Positions 5,658 through 6,346 of a stretch of 6,346 nucleotides of DNA are shown piece by piece (positions within the stretch are counted from its first letter, which is position 1; every line of letters begins with the position of its first letter). A program made the translations under genes and the position numbers. A model generated the notes under the pieces. It had not been told where the DNA came from and ran no database searches. It worked only from the letters and a program-made list of their open reading frames with translations. Origin of the DNA: an uncultured Peptococcaceae bacterium (GTDB taxonomy: Bacteria; Bacillota; Dehalobacteriia; UBA7702); the NCBI GenBank assembly GCA_937919295.1, contig CALFRX010000031.1, positions 1 to 6,346 on the forward strand. The letters are read 5' to 3'.

Positions 5658-6239
5658 ATGAGGATCAAAAAGGCTGTGCTGGCTCAGACCGCCGCCTGGC
5701 AAAAACAGTATCCCCCCGTTCTCGACCTTGATATTGTCTTGGCGGGACGCTCCAATGTGGGGAAATCGTCGCTGATCAACCGTTTGATCAACCGTAAAAG
5801 TCTGGCGCGCACCAGCTCCAGCCCGGGAAAAACCAGAACGATCAACTTTTATCTCATCGACGATCACTGGTACTTCGTGGATCTCCCCGGTTACGGTTAC
5901 GCCAAAGTCAGCAAAGAGGATCAAGAGTCCTTTAAAAAAATGGTCGAAGAATATTTCGCCGCCGCGCGGCCCCGGGTGATTTGGCAGATCGTCGATTTAC
6001 GCCATCCCCCCACTGCCTTGGATCAGCAGATGAACGCATATCTGCGCAGTCAGAACCTGCCTTTTATGGTGGTGGCGACGAAGGCCGATAAGCTCAGCAA
6101 CAATGAGATCGCCAAAAACAAGGCGGTGATCCGGCGGGAGCTTAACCTGAAAGAGGAAGAGTTGCTGGTTTTTTCGGCCCAGAGCGGCTTAAACAAAGAA
6201 GAACTGTTAAAAACCATCGACCATTTGCTGCGCCGCTAA
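5658..6239 (+). CDS. ysxC: Ribosome biogenesis GTP-binding protein YsxC/YihA (EngB family)
   Basis: An essential TRAFAC-class GTPase that helps late maturation of the 50S ribosomal subunit; some literature also links the E. coli relative to cell division. The 193-residue length is normal. GTPase motifs are complete: G1 GRSNVGKS (30-37), a G2 region SSSPGKTRTINFY (53-65), G3 DLPGYGYAK (75-83), G4 TKADK (141-145) and G5 SAQSG (173-177). The G3 DLPGYGYA is the EngB signature that separates this family from Era and Der. The start at ATG 5658 has GGAG 7 nt upstream, within lon. Adjacency to lon is a widely conserved Firmicute arrangement; in B. subtilis the next gene is hemA, but here the window continues into palindromic non-coding DNA. 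Expression is presumably driven by the lon promoter. Confidence 0.97.
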   Translation: MRIKKAVLAQTAAWQKQYPPVLDLDIVLAGRSNVGKSSLINRLINRKSLARTSSSPGKTRTINFYLIDDHWYFVDLPGYGYAKVSKEDQESFKKMVEEYFAAARPRVIWQIVDLRHPPTALDQQMNAYLRSQNLPFMVVATKADKLSNNEIAKNKAVIRRELNLKEEELLVFSAQSGLNKEELLKTIDHLLRR

Positions 6240-6253
6240 ATTTTCAAAACAAA

Positions 6254-6290
6254 GCCTTATGGCGGAACGCGTTACGCGTTCCGCTGAGGC
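6254..6290. repeat. Strong palindrome downstream of ysxC (hairpin; possible terminator or dispersed repeat)
   Basis: The core is a perfect 10-bp stem, GCGGAACGCG (6262-6271) with CGCGTTCCGC (6275-6284), around a TTA loop. An outer six-pair stem, GCCTTA (6254-6259) with TGAGGC (6285-6290), extends it with one wobble and a two-base bulge. It starts 15 nt after the ysxC stop, so it may end or protect the lon–ysxC mRNA. No T-run follows on the plus strand, so it is not a standard intrinsic terminator. On the minus strand, TTTGTTTTGAAAA follows the stem, so termination of a transcript from the right is more plausible. Confidence 0.6.
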
Positions 6291-6346
6291 CGTCGACAAA
6301 GTCTGATACGCGGCGAACCCTTTGCCCCGCGACAGCTTGAGTACAT
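6291..6346. other. Non-coding tail with further short dyads
   Basis: No convincing gene is visible. The stretch contains the palindrome GTCGAC (6292-6297) and an inverted repeat CGCGG (6309-6313) with CCGCG (6327-6331), extendable by GCGAA opposite TTTGC with a bulge. Together with the palindrome immediately before it, this looks like structured intergenic DNA, possibly part of a longer repeat cut by the window edge. Confidence 0.4.

Noticed and set aside
6273..6346. Possible C-terminal end of a minus-strand gene entering from the right edge
   Set aside because: The frame starting at ATG 6346 is open for only 24 codons before stopping inside the palindrome, and the peptide is basic and Cys/Arg-rich, as often seen when structured non-coding DNA is translated.
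1..6346. CRISPR array, tRNA or rRNA gene, insertion sequence
   Set aside because: No regularly spaced direct repeats, no cloverleaf-like sequence and no transposase-like frame were found; the window is densely filled by the genes listed.

Overview
The window looks like chromosome from an endospore-forming Firmicute (Bacillota). Three things point there: a Ger(x)C-type lipoprotein fragment and a GerAB-type germinant permease, which are found only in spore-formers; the gene pair lon–ysxC, a common Firmicute arrangement; and strong AGGAGG-like ribosome binding sites with GTG starts. Base composition is moderate, with AT-rich intergenic DNA. I cannot name the genus from the sequence. A clostridial or Negativicutes-like lineage is possible, but that is inference.

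Layout from left to right. (1) Positions 1-1847, plus strand: the 3' part of a spore germinant-receptor operon, made of the C-terminal half of a Ger(x)C lipoprotein, a 72-residue two-helix membrane protein and a complete 370-residue GerAB-family permease. It ends at a strong hairpin (1865-1888) that can stop transcription from both sides. (2) Positions 1890-3029, minus strand: a TVP38/TMEM64-type (VTT/DedA superfamily) membrane protein with a long basic tail and, upstream of it, a 69-residue XRE-type regulator. Their roughly 100-bp gap contains three inverted repeats. (3) Positions 3030-3202: a divergent promoter region between the regulator and lon, with a good extended -10 box facing each way. 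(4) Positions 3203-6239, plus strand: ATP-dependent protease Lon and the ribosome-assembly GTPase YsxC/EngB, separated by one base and translationally coupled. (5) Positions 6240-6346: non-coding, with a strong palindrome and further dyads but no T-run.

How the genes relate. The germination genes form one functional unit: the permease and the lipoprotein are two of the three classical receptor subunits, and the GerA-type subunit should lie left of the window. Lon and YsxC are housekeeping functions (protein quality control and 50S subunit maturation) expressed together. The small XRE regulator is placed to control itself, lon, or the VTT gene.

I see no clearly new biological system here. The items most worth a second look are the roughly 40-residue N-terminal extension of Lon, the similar sequence at both divergent promoters, the nested dyads in front of the VTT gene, and the palindrome-rich tail after ysxC, which may belong to a dispersed repeat family.
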